The translations under genes and the position numbers were made by a program. Below, in pieces: positions 53,302-61,465 of a DNA stretch of 64,000 nucleotides (the stretch's first letter is position 1; each line of letters begins with the position of its first letter). Below the pieces are notes generated by a model. That model did no database searches and was not told the DNA's origin. It worked only from the letters and a program-made list of their open reading frames with translations. The stretch spans positions 326,484-390,483 of the forward strand of contig NZ_VUYU01000005.1 of assembly GCF_011682065.1 (NCBI RefSeq), read 5' to 3'. This DNA is from Massilia rubra (lineage in GTDB: Bacteria > Pseudomonadota > Gammaproteobacteria > Burkholderiales > Burkholderiaceae_D).

Positions 53302-53805
53302 ATGGGCGCAGATATTCATTTGGTGGTGGAGGCATCGGATACCGAACAATTCGTCGCTCCACAGGCGATCGCATTTTTTGAGTGGCCGAGGCGTTCGTCC
53401 CTGTTCAATGCGATGAACAACCGGCATGGGCGCGATGATCTCGTTGCCGCACGTGGTTTTCCCGAGCCCGCATCGGCAATGGCGAATTTTCACTATGGGC
53501 TAAATGTCATCGACGATGACGATATGGACGGTGCGCTGGCAATGCCATCGATTGCGCGATCGGAGGCGGACGAGGCGTTGCGGACAGGAGAAAGTCATCC
53601 GATCGCCTACCGGTGGGACTTTATCTCGGCACCCCACTACTCGCGTTGCAGCTGGCTCACGCTGGCCGAATTCCGGCGTGCGGTCGCAGCCACCGATGAC
53701 GGCGAGCTGCATATGACGCTCGAGTGCCGCTTGACGATCGACCTGATGGCGAACATCGAAGCGCGCGGGTACTTCTGCCGCATGGTTTTCTGGTTCGACC
53801 TGTAA
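53302..53805 (+). CDS. MGADIH-family protein of unknown function
   Basis: A 167-residue protein beginning MGADIHLVVEASDTEQFV, after an AGGACCAGG-like ribosome site (ATG at 53302). It ends YFCRMVFWFDL. Proteins opening with M-G-A-D-I-H are scattered in phages and bacterial genomes and have no firm function; several carry SWL(T/S)L-EF near the C-terminus as here (CSWLTLAEFRRAV). A decayed copy lies at 52056-52257. Mobility or conflict-related use is inferred from its patchy distribution and from decay of its twin. Confidence 0.65.
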   Translation: MGADIHLVVEASDTEQFVAPQAIAFFEWPRRSSLFNAMNNRHGRDDLVAARGFPEPASAMANFHYGLNVIDDDDMDGALAMPSIARSEADEALRTGESHPIAYRWDFISAPHYSRCSWLTLAEFRRAVAATDDGELHMTLECRLTIDLMANIEARGYFCRMVFWFDL

Positions 53806-53961
53806 GTCCGGCGGCGCTCATGGGGGCAGGTAGATTCGATCAGGGCGATTCTGGCGGATTTCATTTCACGCGATTATGCCTCGATACTCGATCTGGCCAG
53901 ATGTCATCGTCAAGCCGGATCGGATCGGATCGGACGGTGCAGGGCGTCGGGAGTTATTTGG

Positions 53962-54237
53962 CTAAGCCGTGATGCGTTCAATTCCAGGTCGTTTGATTTT
54001 TCCAGCCTGGTACAGATCATATTGGAGCTGCATGCCTGCCCAGAATTCAGGGCTTGTGCCAAAGGCCGTACCCAGACGATACGCCATGTCTGGCGACACT
54101 CCTGCAGTGCAGGAAACCACACGCTGAAGCGTAACCCGACTTACGCCAAGGCGACAGGCGGCTTCCGTTACCGTCATGCCCCCCAGATATTCCCGAAGTA
54201 CTTCCCCTGGATGAGGCGGATTATGCATGCGAGTCAT
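53962..54237 (-). CDS. higA: HigA-type antitoxin (HTH)
   Basis: A 91-residue Xre/HigA antitoxin. It starts MTRMHNPPHPGEVLREYLGG at 54237, after GAGGAA. The HTH reads MTVTEAACRLGVSRVTLQRVVSCTAGVSPDMAYRLGTAFGTSPEFW, typical of HigA (VapI). It would neutralise the HigB toxin and repress the pair with it by binding the palindrome upstream of the toxin gene. It begins 16 bases after the toxin stop, the usual toxin-first order. Confidence 0.93.
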   Translation of the reverse strand: MTRMHNPPHPGEVLREYLGGMTVTEAACRLGVSRVTLQRVVSCTAGVSPDMAYRLGTAFGTSPEFWAGMQLQYDLYQAGKIKRPGIERITA

Positions 54238-54253
54238 GTAATTCCTCGTCAAT

Positions 54254-54532
54254 TCAGTGATAGTCTCGGTAGTCAACGAGGATCGCATCATTCCCATCGA
54301 ATGCGAAAGTCATCCGCCAATTGCCGTTGACCGTGACTGCCCAGTGCCCGTTTAAATTTCCCTTCAATGGATGAAGATCCCATGAGGGGGCCGATAAATC
54401 TTCCGGACGAATAGCCTGGTCAAGGGCGCCTAATTGGAGACGCAATCTCGCCGCGTGCGCTGCTTGAATTCCGGCTTTGCTACCCGTCTCGAAAAACCGT
54501 TGCAGTCCCTTGTGTCTGAACGTTTTTATCAT
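54254..54532 (-). CDS. higB: HigB/RelE-type toxin
   Basis: A 92-residue ribosome-dependent mRNA endonuclease of the HigB/RelE fold. The start at 54532 gives MIKTFRHKGLQRFFETGSKAG; later WDLHPLKGNLNGHWAVTVNGNWRMTFAFDGNDAILVDYRDYH is the family's C-terminal core. It cuts translated mRNA when the antitoxin is lost. First gene of the module; higA follows. The palindrome at 54550-54566 lies 18 bases before the start. Confidence 0.93.
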   Translation of the reverse strand: MIKTFRHKGLQRFFETGSKAGIQAAHAARLRLQLGALDQAIRPEDLSAPSWDLHPLKGNLNGHWAVTVNGNWRMTFAFDGNDAILVDYRDYH

Positions 54533-54549
54533 AGTGTTGATTGTATCTA

Positions 54550-54566
54550 GTATCGCTACGCGATAC
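54550..54566. promoter_or_regulatory. higBA operator palindrome
   Basis: GTATCGC-TAC-GCGATAC, perfect 7-bp arms, 18 bases before the higB start on the minus strand. Outer TTGTAT...ATACAA arms also pair (54541-54568). The position suits autorepression by HigA. Confidence 0.7.
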
Positions 54567-54942
54567 AATTGATTTGCTTCAACAGGCGCTGCGCTCGCTT
54601 GCGCTATCACTGCAAAAGTGCAGGTCCAGGTTTGGTTTTTCTGTTGGCATGTGTATCTGTCCAGAAAATGTTCTCCGTAAGTCTTGTTACTCCGGTGCGA
54701 ACGTCCTTACCCTCACGCCAGAACCTACCACATGGGAGCGGTTTGCGTTCGCTCTGTGCACGAGGCTTGTCTTGACTTGTCGGATTCTGCGCTGATGCGA
54801 TTGAGACTACATCGTTACTGAATGTCGTTGATCTAAACCGGCAGTTGTTCATGATATGGATCAATTCTTTGGCCGGCTTGGACGTCTTCATACTGATGTT
54901 CGCAGCACGATTTCCTGGTTTGACCTGTGAGCTGGCCGATGT
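54567..54942. other. Intergenic region, no gene recognised
   Basis: About 375 bases between the toxin-antitoxin pair and the gene at 54943. One minus-strand frame of ~95 codons (54607-54891) has atypical composition and no family. A fragment ending WFDL-stop near 54930 (plus strand) resembles the last residues of the MGADIH gene but is too short to call. Confidence 0.35.
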
Positions 54943-55623
54943 TTATGCGGTCAGGTATGCAGGGCAAGTGTCGGCAAGCCGGTGCGCTTTTTGAATCACC
55001 TGGCGGATGGTTTTCTGCTCACGCCGATCGAGCCGGTGCCGGCCCACATGGTGGCCGCTGCCGCCCGGGTCCATGTGGCCATTGAAAAGTCCGAATAGCT
55101 CGCCATCGACATCGTCGACAATCAGTTCCATGAACGATTGGTCGGCGTTGCCCGTGACGAAGATGAGCCCATCGATCGCTGCGGCGCTGCACCAGTGCAC
55201 CTCGTCCCAGACCAGCACGGTGCCGCGCTGCGTGCCCACCTTGACCAGGCTCCAGCTCTTTGCGTCCTCATGAAGTCCATGAAGCATGGGCAGAAGCGGT
55301 TCGCAGGAGACAATGTCGACATGGTGCCGGTACACGTTTGCAAAACCACTGCGCTGTTCGAGGCTGGGGGAGACGTCGACCACCTTTGCAACCACCAGAT
55401 AGCTTTCTGCGATCTCGGAAGGCTGGTCGACCCATCCGTTCAATTCCGTGTACGGAGGCTGCCAGAGAAGCGTTTCAACGGCCCCGGCGCACGACGCGGT
55501 ATCGGGCGCGAATCCGACGGCCGCACGCTGTCCGACCCGAGGCAGGATTGCCGCCATGCTGGTAGTGGCGCCCTGATCGAGGGCGGGATCGCGGATCCAG
55601 TAATCGGGGCGGTGAATTTCCAT
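54943..55623 (-). CDS. Protein of unknown function
   Basis: A 226-residue soluble protein starting MEIHRPDYWIRDPALDQGA, no signal or membrane segment. It contains WVDQPSEIAESYLVVAKVVDVS, VGTQRGTVLVWDEVHWC and GHMDPGGSGHHVGRHRLD. No family recognised. It lies 22 bases after the gene at 55646-56563 on the same strand, so the two are probably co-transcribed. GC content is slightly below that of the flanking core genes. It sits in the block that separates gph from rpe. Confidence 0.5.
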   Translation of the reverse strand: MEIHRPDYWIRDPALDQGATTSMAAILPRVGQRAAVGFAPDTASCAGAVETLLWQPPYTELNGWVDQPSEIAESYLVVAKVVDVSPSLEQRSGFANVYRHHVDIVSCEPLLPMLHGLHEDAKSWSLVKVGTQRGTVLVWDEVHWCSAAAIDGLIFVTGNADQSFMELIVDDVDGELFGLFNGHMDPGGSGHHVGRHRLDRREQKTIRQVIQKAHRLADTCPAYLTA

Positions 55624-55645
55624 TGGGTGAAGTGACAGCGTGGCG

Positions 55646-56563
55646 TTAGTTCGATTGCATGCGGTATGTTTTCATGAAGTCGATCAGTATCACTGCCGCC
55701 TTGGCCGCGTCCACGTACGTCATGCAAAATTGGCTCCTGAAGGTGCTCACCAGCGCGATTCTTTTCCCGTTTTGAGCAAGAGAGAACATGCCAGGAGACT
55801 GGACCACACGGCCCAGCACCACAGGATATCCCCACTCTGAAAACTGCGCGCGCTCGATGGAAGTGATCATGGACGGATCGACTCCGTGCTTCACCAGCAC
55901 GTCGACTGCGTTGCTTCGTACTCGCCAATACACGGCATGGCTTCGCTGTAGCAGCAAATTGACTGGGAATAGCTGCGCCAGTGCTCGCTGAATCGCTTCG
56001 AGGCCGGATAAGTCGACGATCAAGTCAACGTGATCGGGCAGGGCGCGCACGCGCGTTTCAATCTCGTTCGCATCAACCCGATGCGCCGAAGGTGCAAGGC
56101 GAAGGCGCAAGGGGACTTCGTTGTACAGCGTTACCGGCGGCTGCAATTCGAAATATCCGCGGATGCTTTCAAGCTGTTCCTCGGCGACGCCGCTGCAGCC
56201 CTCCGGGGGGAAGCACTTGAATACAGCTCTGATCATGGCGTGCGGCAGGCTTGCCCGATCGGGGCTCCACAGCGAAAAGTGTTGCGGCTGCGCGCCGGAC
56301 GACGCAAACGTACCGCCAAAGCTGATGCCGTCGCAGCCCTCCTCGGTCCACCGGTCATCCCATCCTGCCAGCATGGCCGAGCAACTGGCATGGATGGCCG
56401 CCATGTCGCCCGCGTCCACCGGCAGCGTGAAAACCAGGCCTGGCAGAAATCCCGTGGGATCGGCTTCGAACGTCGCCACGCCCGTCACATCGCCCTCGAC
56501 CCGAATCGCGCCGCCGCGGTGAAACGACGGCGCAAATCCGAGGCGAAGTTCGAAGTACGGCAT
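55646..56563 (-). CDS. Protein of unknown function, downstream of rpe
   Basis: A 305-residue soluble protein starting MPYFELRLGFAPSFHRGG at 56563, only 10 bases after the rpe stop, and followed by the gene at 54943-55623. The two parts GAIRVEGDVTGVATFEADP and LALRLAPSAHRVD-type segments look like beta-rich domains; later LVDLSGLEAIQRALAQLFPVN. No family recognised. Because it abuts rpe it may be transcribed with it, which would place an unknown function in the rpe transcript. Confidence 0.5.
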   Translation of the reverse strand: MPYFELRLGFAPSFHRGGAIRVEGDVTGVATFEADPTGFLPGLVFTLPVDAGDMAAIHASCSAMLAGWDDRWTEEGCDGISFGGTFASSGAQPQHFSLWSPDRASLPHAMIRAVFKCFPPEGCSGVAEEQLESIRGYFELQPPVTLYNEVPLRLRLAPSAHRVDANEIETRVRALPDHVDLIVDLSGLEAIQRALAQLFPVNLLLQRSHAVYWRVRSNAVDVLVKHGVDPSMITSIERAQFSEWGYPVVLGRVVQSPGMFSLAQNGKRIALVSTFRSQFCMTYVDAAKAAVILIDFMKTYRMQSN

Positions 56564-56573
56564 GGTGTGGGTT

Positions 56574-57245
56574 TTACTTGCCGACCTTGGCCAGCTCCAC
56601 GCGCATGGCGTCGATCACCGCCTTGTAGTCCGGCTGGCCGAAAATCGCCGAGCCGGCCACGAACGTGTCCGCACCGGCGGCGGCGGCGGCGGCGATATTG
56701 TCGATCTTGATGCCGCCGTCGACTTCCAGCAAAATGTCGCGGCCCGAATCGTCGATCATGCGGCGCGCCAGCGCGATTTTTTTCAGCGCTTCCGGAATGA
56801 AGGATTGACCGCCAAAGCCCGGATTGACCGACATGATCAGGATCATGTCGATCTTGTCCATCACATGGTCGAGGAAGTGCAGCGGCGTGCCCGGATTGAA
56901 GACCAGGCCGGCCTTGCAGCCGTTATCGCGAATCAGCTGGAGCGAGCGGTCGATATGCTCGGACGCTTCCGGGTGAAAGGTGATGATGTTCGCGCCAGCC
57001 TTGGCAAAGTCCGGAATCAGGCGGTCGACCGGCTTGACCATCAGGTGCACGTCGATCGGCACCTGCACGTGCGGGCGGATCGCCTGGCACACCAGCGGGC
57101 CGATGGTCAGGTTGGGAACATAATGGTTGTCCATGACGTCGAAGTGGATGACATCGGCGCCCGAGGCGACGACATTGCGGACTTCTTCGCCAAGGCGGGC
57201 GAAATCGGCGGACAAAATGCTGGGAGCGATGCGGAAAGTGGTCAT
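56574..57245 (-). CDS. rpe: Ribulose-phosphate 3-epimerase
   Basis: A 223-residue TIM-barrel epimerase interconverting ribulose 5-phosphate and xylulose 5-phosphate (pentose phosphate pathway, Calvin cycle if present). Start [22 protein letters not shown] at 57245; an upstream ATG at 57260 would add MPAAA. Catalytic and metal motifs: [63 protein letters not shown] and [10 protein letters not shown]. It is displaced ~5.4 kb from gph. Confidence 0.97.
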   Translation of the reverse strand: MTTFRIAPSILSADFARLGEEVRNVVASGADVIHFDVMDNHYVPNLTIGPLVCQAIRPHVQVPIDVHLMVKPVDRLIPDFAKAGANIITFHPEASEHIDRSLQLIRDNGCKAGLVFNPGTPLHFLDHVMDKIDMILIMSVNPGFGGQSFIPEALKKIALARRMIDDSGRDILLEVDGGIKIDNIAAAAAAGADTFVAGSAIFGQPDYKAVIDAMRVELAKVGK

Positions 57246-57426
57246 GGCGGCGGCTGGCAAAAAGCTTGCGGTTAATGAAGATGCGCTATTTTACGCTCTC
57301 CCGTGGCGCGCCCTTGCGGCCGGCCCCATTTTGCGGCGCAAGGTATGATGCTTCGCCGGGCCGTGTCAGGCCGGCGCCTGAAAATTCACTCGGGCAACTT
57401 TTACAGTCTTAATCAAGGAAATCCAG

Positions 57427-57801
57427 ATGGCCGCTTACGAATTTACTGTCACTGTCAGGACCCAGTACCTGCCGGAGCAGTCCGATCCGAGCCGAAGCAA
57501 TTACGTGTTCACTTATGCGATTACGATAAAAAACACCGGCACCGTCGGCGCGCAGCTGATCTCGCGGCATTGGGTCATCACCGACGCCAACAACCACATC
57601 GACGAAGTGCGCGGCCTGGGCGTGGTCGGGCATCAGCCGCTGTTGCAGCCGGGCGAACAGTTCGAGTACACCAGCGGCACCCAGATGGCGACCCCGCAAG
57701 GCTCGATGACCGGCGAATACTTCTGCGTGGCCGAAGACGGCCATCAGTTCGAGACCAAGATTCCCGAATTCGTGCTGTCGCTGCCGCGCACCCTGCACTG
57801 A
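57427..57801 (+). CDS. apaG: ApaG domain protein
   Basis: A 124-residue single-domain protein of the ApaG family, linked genetically to cobalt/magnesium and nucleotide metabolism in enterics. It starts MAAYEFTVTVRTQYLPEQSDPSRSNYVFTYAITIKN; then HWVITDANNHIDEVRGLGVVGHQPLLQPGEQFEYTSG and MTGEYFCVAEDG typify the fold. The gene stands before mltA on the same strand with a small antisense gene between, and is divergent from rpe. Confidence 0.96.
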   Translation: MAAYEFTVTVRTQYLPEQSDPSRSNYVFTYAITIKNTGTVGAQLISRHWVITDANNHIDEVRGLGVVGHQPLLQPGEQFEYTSGTQMATPQGSMTGEYFCVAEDGHQFETKIPEFVLSLPRTLH

Positions 57802-57814
57802 TCTCAGCGGCTGA

Positions 57815-57970
57815 TCAGCGTTTAGTATCGTCGGGGAGTTCCTGTTTTTTCTCCGGCGCGTTCAGCTGCTGGTCGTCATTGGTCGGCTTCGGTCCCGAAT
57901 ACATCGTCCACCACACGATAAACACCAGCAGGAAAAACGCCACGCCTGCTTCAAGCATTAACACCCACAT
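57815..57970 (-). CDS. 51-residue single-pass membrane protein
   Basis: MWVLMLEAGVAFFLLVFIVWW then TMYSGPKPTNDDQQLNAPEKKQELPDDTKR: one membrane helix followed by a charged disordered tail. GGGAG lies 5 bases before the ATG at 57970. It is antisense to the space between apaG and mltA; its ATG and the mltA ATG (57981) are 10 bases apart and divergent, so each promoter falls in or near the other gene. Role unknown. Confidence 0.65.
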   Translation of the reverse strand: MWVLMLEAGVAFFLLVFIVWWTMYSGPKPTNDDQQLNAPEKKQELPDDTKR

Positions 57971-57980
57971 ATCGACTCCC

Positions 57981-59195
57981 ATGTCTTCAACACGCAGCAG
58001 TTTACTCGTTTCGGCCGGCGCCGTCGCGCTGGTCCTCGCGGCATGCACCACGCCCGAGCCCAAACAGGCGCCGCCTGTCGTCGTCATGCTGCCGCCGGTG
58101 ATGCGGGTGGAGCCGCCGCCAGAGCCGCCTTTGCCACCGCCAGCGAGGGCCGAACCGGCGCCGTTGATGACGCCATCGACCTTTGCCGCACTGCCGGGCT
58201 GGGAGCGCGACGACCTGCGCCAGGCCTGGCCGGCCTTCATGACCTCGTGCGGGGTATTGGCGCGCAAGCCCGAATGGAAAACCGCGTGCGGCGCCGCGCG
58301 CACGGTCGATGCAAACAATGGCGCGGCGCTGCGCAGCTATTTTGAAACCTGGTTCGTGCCGAACCAGGTGCGCGCGCCTGACGGCGCCGACACGGGCCTC
58401 ATCACCGGCTACTACGAACCCTTGCTGCGCGGCGCCCGCAAACGCGGCGGCGCCTTCCAGACACCGCTGTACCGGGTGCCCGACGACCTGCTGACCATCG
58501 ACCTGGCCGGCGTGTACCCGGAGCTGAAAAACAAGCGCGTGCGCGGACGGCTGGTGGGCAAGAAGGTGGTCCCGTACGGCAGCCGCGCCGAGATCGAGCG
58601 CGCCGACATCCCCGGCAAGGAACTGCTGTGGGTCGACGACCCGGTTGAAGCATTCTTTTTGGAGGTGCAGGGTTCCGGGCGGGTCAAGCTGGCCGACAGC
58701 GGCGAGACGGTGCGCGTGGCCTACGCCGACCAGAACGGCCATCCGTACAAGGCCATCGGACGCTGGCTGATCGAGCAGGGCGAGCTGACGCCGGAGCAGG
58801 CTACCGCGCAGGGCATCAAGGCCTGGATTGCGGCCCATCCCGAGCGGCGCCAGGAACTGTTCAACGCCAATCCGAGCTTCATTTTCTTTCGCGAAGAGCG
58901 CCTGCCCGATCCCTCGGTCGGGCCCAAGGGCGCACTGGGCGTGGCGTTGACGCCGGCGCGTTCGGTCGCGATCGACCCCACCTTCTTGCCGCTCGGCGCG
59001 CCGATCTGGCTGGCCACCACCGAATCGGGCAGCGAGGCGCCGATGCGGCGCCTGGTGATGGGGCAGGACACGGGCGGCGCCATTCGCGGCGCGGTGCGGG
59101 CCGACTTCTTCTTCGGCTTCGGCATTGATGCGATGGAAAACGCCGGCCGCATGAAGCAGCGCGGCCAGCTCTGGGTGCTGCTGCCCAAACCCTGA
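57981..59195 (+). CDS. mltA: Membrane-bound lytic murein transglycosylase A
   Basis: A 404-residue outer-membrane lipoprotein that cleaves peptidoglycan to 1,6-anhydro products. The start at 57981 (MSSTRSSLLVSAGAVALVLAACTTPEP) gives a lipobox LAAC. The MltA domain carries GLITGYYEPLLRGARKRGGAFQTPLYR; the C-terminal 3D domain has GQDTGGAIRGAVRADFFFGFG with the catalytic Asp. A proline-rich linker follows the lipobox. No ribosome site is evident before the start. Confidence 0.95.
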   Translation: MSSTRSSLLVSAGAVALVLAACTTPEPKQAPPVVVMLPPVMRVEPPPEPPLPPPARAEPAPLMTPSTFAALPGWERDDLRQAWPAFMTSCGVLARKPEWKTACGAARTVDANNGAALRSYFETWFVPNQVRAPDGADTGLITGYYEPLLRGARKRGGAFQTPLYRVPDDLLTIDLAGVYPELKNKRVRGRLVGKKVVPYGSRAEIERADIPGKELLWVDDPVEAFFLEVQGSGRVKLADSGETVRVAYADQNGHPYKAIGRWLIEQGELTPEQATAQGIKAWIAAHPERRQELFNANPSFIFFREERLPDPSVGPKGALGVALTPARSVAIDPTFLPLGAPIWLATTESGSEAPMRRLVMGQDTGGAIRGAVRADFFFGFGIDAMENAGRMKQRGQLWVLLPKP

Positions 59196-59253
59196 TTGAC
59201 GCGCAGATTGGCTACAATCGCACATTACCCCACGCTTTTTTATAGAGGATCCC

Positions 59254-60030
59254 ATGAACTATGCAGACCTGCTGATCGAGACCCACGGCAAAGTGGCCGT
59301 GATTCGCCTGAACCGTCCCAAAGCGCTGAACGCCCTGAACGACAACATGATGGATGAACTGGGCGACGCGCTCTACAAGTTCGACGCTGACAGCAATATC
59401 GGCTGCATCATCCTGACCGGCAGCGAAAAAGCCTTTGCGGCCGGCGCCGACATCGCGGCGATGGTCGACTACGACTATGGCGACACCTACGGCGGCAACT
59501 ACATTGGCCGCAACTGGGAACATATCCTCAACGTGCGCAAACCCGTCATCGGCGTGGTGCAGGGCTTCTGCCTCGGCGGCGGCTGCGAACTGGCCATGAT
59601 GTGCGACTTCCTGATCGCGGCCGACACCGCCAAATTCGGCCAGCCCGAAATCAAGGTCGGCGTAACCCCGGGCGCCGGCGGTACGCAGCGCCTGCCGCGC
59701 GCCATCGGCAAGGCCAAGGCGATGGACATGCTGCTCACCGCGCGCATGATCGACGCGGCCGAAGCCGAGCGCACCGGCCTGGTGTCGCGCGTGGTCCCGG
59801 TGGACAAGGTCATGGAAGAAGCGCTGGCCGCGGCCACCACCATCGCCTCGATGTCGGTATCGGTGGCGATGGCGATCAAAGATAGCGTCAACCGCGCGTT
59901 CGAGACCACCCTGACCGAAGGCGTGCGCTACGAGCGCCGCTACTTCCACGCGGCGTTCGGCACGCCCGCCCAGAAAGAAGGCATGCAGGCGTTTTTGGCC
60001 AAGCGTCCGCCCAACTTCGACGGCTTGTAA
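59254..60030 (+). CDS. Enoyl-CoA hydratase
   Basis: A 258-residue crotonase-fold enzyme that hydrates 2-trans-enoyl-CoA in beta-oxidation. It begins MNYADLLIETHGKVAVIRLNRPKALNALNDNMMDEL. Oxyanion-hole motifs are present: GSEKAFAAGADIAAM and GFCLGGGCELAMMCDF. The general acid/base Glu lies in QPEIKVGVTPGAGGTQRLPR. A transcript leader carries AGAGGAT near 59246. Whether it serves fatty acids or an aromatic route (PaaF) cannot be told. Confidence 0.95.
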   Translation: MNYADLLIETHGKVAVIRLNRPKALNALNDNMMDELGDALYKFDADSNIGCIILTGSEKAFAAGADIAAMVDYDYGDTYGGNYIGRNWEHILNVRKPVIGVVQGFCLGGGCELAMMCDFLIAADTAKFGQPEIKVGVTPGAGGTQRLPRAIGKAKAMDMLLTARMIDAAEAERTGLVSRVVPVDKVMEEALAAATTIASMSVSVAMAIKDSVNRAFETTLTEGVRYERRYFHAAFGTPAQKEGMQAFLAKRPPNFDGL

Positions 60031-60039
60031 GTTTGTAAG

Positions 60040-61449
60040 TCAGTCGCTGGCGCGCCAGCAGCCGTGAAAGCCGAACGGTATGCGGTGCGGCAGGCACGCC
60101 GTTGCGACGGGGCCGGCCGCGAGGTCCGTCGCGTCGATCACGAGCAGGTCGCTGCGGCCTTCTTTTGCGCGCCACGCCACCGCCAGCAGCCAGCCATCGC
60201 CCTCGGGCGACTGCGCCGAGCGCGCCACGAAGACCGGTTCGGAGACAACGTCGCCGGCCGGCAGTGCATAGAGCTGGCGCGTGCCGGAGGCAAAGTCGAA
60301 GCATGCCAGCGCGTCGTACAGCACACTGTCCGAACCGCTCCTGATGCGCGGCACGCTGTGGCAGCAGTAAAAACCCACGCGGTTGCGGCGCCCGCTGAAG
60401 CGCTCGTCGATGCGCGGGAATTCCGCCGCCAGGTCGTCGAGGATGGTGCGCTCGAAACTGTCGCCATCGCTCTCCATATCGAACGTCCAGCGGCACAGGC
60501 GCGCCGCCATGCCGGCCGCCTCGCCCGCGCTGCCGTCGGCATTGGGCATGCCTGGTGCGGTGCGTGACTCCATCACATACGCCACGATGCGCCCGCCATC
60601 GTCCCAGGCGTTCATCGCATGGAACACGTGGCAGGCGTCGCTGGCGAACCAGCGCAGCTTGTCCATCGCCTGACCACGCACGCCGATGCCGACGTGGCTG
60701 CGCTTTTCCGCTTCCCATGCGAACAAGGGTAGCCCTTTCATGGCGCGTTCCACGCTGATGGTCAGCGGGGTAACCGGAAACAGCACATGGCGTTCGGTCA
60801 GCATGAAGTCGTGCATCATGCTCGCGTAGGGGGCGCGGAAGACGCCTGAGGTGGTGACCCGGCAGTGCGCATCGAGCACGCCGTACTGCATGTTGGGCTC
60901 CCCCGGACTGTCGGGCAGGTAGGAGAAAAAGTGCAGCTCGCCGGTGGCCGGATCGGCCTTGGGATGCGCGGTGAAACGCCTGTTCACGGCGCCGTCGAAA
61001 TCCTGGTGCCCCTTCGACGCCAGCGTGTGCGGGTCCATTTCGAATGGCTGGTGCGATTCTTCCAGCGCAAACAGGCGCCCGCCGTGCCAGGCCATATTGG
61101 TATTGGCGGTGCCGCTGTTTTGGCCGTGGACTGACGGGGCGCTGGTGGCCGGGTTGCCGAAGGTGCCGAACAGCGCATGGCCGGCGTCATTTTCGAGCTG
61201 CCATTTCGGCGTGCGCGCCCAGCGGTTGGCATAGGCCACCTTGCCGTCGCCGATGAAGAAGGCGTGCACCATGCCGTCGCCCGAGAACCAGTGATAGTGG
61301 TCGTCGCGCGGCGCGAACCGGGGGTTCGGTCCGACGCGGTACAGCGCGCCGCGCAGTTGCGGCGGCAGCGTGCCGGCTACCTGCAGTGCGTCGATGTCGC
61401 ATTCGCTATCGAGGGGAGCGTAGTTCCCCGTGAAGAAATGGCCTGGCAT
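60040..61449 (-). CDS. Carotenoid oxygenase (RPE65/NCED family)
   Basis: A 469-residue non-haem iron dioxygenase that cleaves carotenoids or stilbene-type alkenes. It starts MPGHFFTGNYAPLDSECDIDALQVAGTLPPQLRGALYRVGPNPRF. Four His ligands of the family appear at FTAHPKADP, MMHDFMLTERHVLF, ACHVFHAMNAWDDGGRIV and a C-terminal HRIPFGFHGCW. No signal peptide. It lies before the MerR-type gene on the same strand with a 16-base gap, so the two may form a regulated unit. Substrate unknown. Confidence 0.92.
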   Translation of the reverse strand: MPGHFFTGNYAPLDSECDIDALQVAGTLPPQLRGALYRVGPNPRFAPRDDHYHWFSGDGMVHAFFIGDGKVAYANRWARTPKWQLENDAGHALFGTFGNPATSAPSVHGQNSGTANTNMAWHGGRLFALEESHQPFEMDPHTLASKGHQDFDGAVNRRFTAHPKADPATGELHFFSYLPDSPGEPNMQYGVLDAHCRVTTSGVFRAPYASMMHDFMLTERHVLFPVTPLTISVERAMKGLPLFAWEAEKRSHVGIGVRGQAMDKLRWFASDACHVFHAMNAWDDGGRIVAYVMESRTAPGMPNADGSAGEAAGMAARLCRWTFDMESDGDSFERTILDDLAAEFPRIDERFSGRRNRVGFYCCHSVPRIRSGSDSVLYDALACFDFASGTRQLYALPAGDVVSEPVFVARSAQSPEGDGWLLAVAWRAKEGRSDLLVIDATDLAAGPVATACLPHRIPFGFHGCWRASD

Positions 61450-61465
61450 GGTGATTCCTGGTGGT

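Noticed and set aside
54856-54930. Short frame ending WFDL as a third MGADIH remnant
   Set aside because: Only four terminal residues match, which could be chance.
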